The translations under genes and the position numbers were made by a program. 6,564 nt of DNA, from assembly GCA_003219925.1 (NCBI GenBank), contig QHQU01000225.1, forward strand, positions 1-6,564, given 5' to 3'. The stretch is from Verrucomicrobiota bacterium (GTDB taxonomy: Bacteria; Verrucomicrobiota; Verrucomicrobiia; Chthoniobacterales; UBA10450). Numbering within the stretch: position 1 is the first letter of the stretch; every line of letters begins with the position of its first letter. Positions 5,742 through 6,564 of this stretch are shown in pieces. A model generated the notes under the pieces. The model was given only the letters and a program-made list of their open reading frames with translations. It ran no database searches and was not told the DNA's origin.

Positions 5742-6564
5742 TCAGGCCCGCCGCTTCCACCACACCGCGGAGCCGATCAATGCCGGCACCAGCGGCATCA
5801 ATACCAGAACGATCCAGCGTAAATTCCGCAGCGCCGTTTGATCGAGGCTGAAAGTAAGCGTTTTCGGCACCTTGGGCGCGATACCGATCATTTGCTCACG
5901 ACTCATCAGCCAGTTAATGGAGCCCGAAATAAAATCGAGGGCCTGCTGATCCTGAGTGAGCGCATTGTCCTGAACAAAAAGCGCATTGCTCACTACCACC
6001 ATGCGGGACGAATTCACCCGCACCCGTTCGTCGCCACTACCGCCCTTTTCGATCGAGACTGCGATGGTCAGAGGCGCAGCGTGGTCCCGATTTTGTTCGA
6101 ACTGTAATTTAGCCGGATCGTCCGAATTGTAATCGACTTCGCCCCAGTAACCTTTTTCCGCCTGCACCAGTGGCTGCAGCTGAACGCCCCCGGCTTGCAC
6201 CCGCTGCGAGTCGAGTGTGAGGGAACACGTTCCACCCAAAAATGGCGCGCGCACGTCGGCCAGCCGTTTGGTGATCGCAGAGTCGGGCAGGAAACGCCCA
6301 ATTACATCGCGCACTCGCGCGATTTCTTCGATGCCGGTGCGCACCATTGCCATCAAGCGATCATCGTTCACTCGCACCCCGAGCTCGGCCAGAAACGCGT
6401 CGAGCTTTGGCGTTTTGGCAGACGGATCGAGCAGTAGCAAAATGCGGCCCTGTTTGTTCCAAAAATCGCGTAATAATTGCATCTCGCGGTCGGAAAAATC
6501 GTATTGCGGGCCGACGATCATGATCGTCTTCATCTCCGCCGCAATTGCATCGACGTTGAAAAGA
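5742..6564 (-). CDS. GldG-family ABC transporter accessory protein (5' partial, cut by window edge)
   Basis: About 274 C-terminal residues are visible. The frame stays open through the right edge; the residues just before the methionine encoded at 6531-6533 read LFNVDAIAAE, so that methionine is internal and the true start lies outside the window. The visible part begins in the ABC_transp_aux-like region: a strand, MIVGPQYDFSDREMQLLRDFW, then GRILLLLDPSA, the usual 'P...fs..E...l..f...gG.lL.l.dP' layout of GldG-type proteins. Near the end, ALDFISGSINWLMSREQMIGI precedes a single C-terminal membrane span (LRWIVLVLMPLVPALIGSAVWW) with a short basic KRRA tail, also typical. GldG pairs with an ABC-2 permease (GldF) and ATPase (GldA) in Bacteroidota gliding, and related sets occur widely without gliding. 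The next gene, DUF4340, starts 7 nt later. I infer the permease and ATPase genes lie upstream, to the right. Nothing here proves a gliding role. Confidence 0.87.
   Translation of the reverse strand, partial: LFNVDAIAAEMKTIMIVGPQYDFSDREMQLLRDFWNKQGRILLLLDPSAKTPKLDAFLAELGVRVNDDRLMAMVRTGIEEIARVRDVIGRFLPDSAITKRLADVRAPFLGGTCSLTLDSQRVQAGGVQLQPLVQAEKGYWGEVDYNSDDPAKLQFEQNRDHAAPLTIAVSIEKGGSGDERVRVNSSRMVVVSNALFVQDNALTQDQQALDFISGSINWLMSREQMIGIAPKVPKTLTFSLDQTALRNLRWIVLVLMPLVPALIGSAVWWKRRA

Noticed and set aside
5742..6533. Treating the GldG-family gene as complete from the ATG at 6533
   Set aside because: The frame continues upstream to the window edge with sensible residues (LFNVDAIAAE), and the visible part lacks the N-terminal half expected of the family.

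Overview
The window reads as ordinary chromosome from a Gram-negative-type, menaquinone- or ubiquinone-using bacterium of moderately high GC. The pairing of a GldG-type ABC-accessory protein with a DUF4340 protein, plus a polyprenyl-phosphate sugar cassette, would suit Verrucomicrobiota (soil Chthoniobacterales-like) or a related environmental phylum. That placement is an inference from gene content, not a database match.

Layout, left to right. Bases 1-35 may hold the last codons of a + strand gene. A complete tRNA-Leu(CAG) follows at 90-171. Bases 172-457 hold a weak candidate promoter and a possible 35-codon ORF, and nothing else I can support.

A tight + strand operon runs from 458 to 3834. 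Its genes are a DPM1-like family 2 glycosyltransferase, a small single-pass membrane protein with an extracytoplasmic domain, a multi-spanning GT-C-type glycosyltransferase, and a UbiE/MenG quinone methyltransferase. Every junction overlaps (1, 4 and 14 nt), which suggests translational coupling. The likely logic is that the GT2 enzyme loads a sugar onto polyprenyl phosphate, the GT-C enzyme transfers it on the outer face of the inner membrane, and the small protein works with the GT-C enzyme. The methyltransferase belongs to a different (lipid quinone) pathway and seems to ride along.

A 55-nt convergent gap holds a nested perfect palindrome (3832-3884). Beyond it, on the - strand, lie a 614-residue DUF4340 protein made of about four repeats and, upstream of it, the 3' part of a GldG-family gene cut by the right edge. 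These look like the last two genes of an ABC-2-type exporter operon whose permease and ATPase should lie to the right of the window.

The most interesting signal is an in-phase A_AAA_AAA slippery heptamer (1710-1716) just before the ATGA junction between the small membrane protein and the GT-C enzyme. A -1 shift there would give a 637-residue, topologically sensible fusion. I saw no CRISPR array, insertion sequence or clear foreign island.
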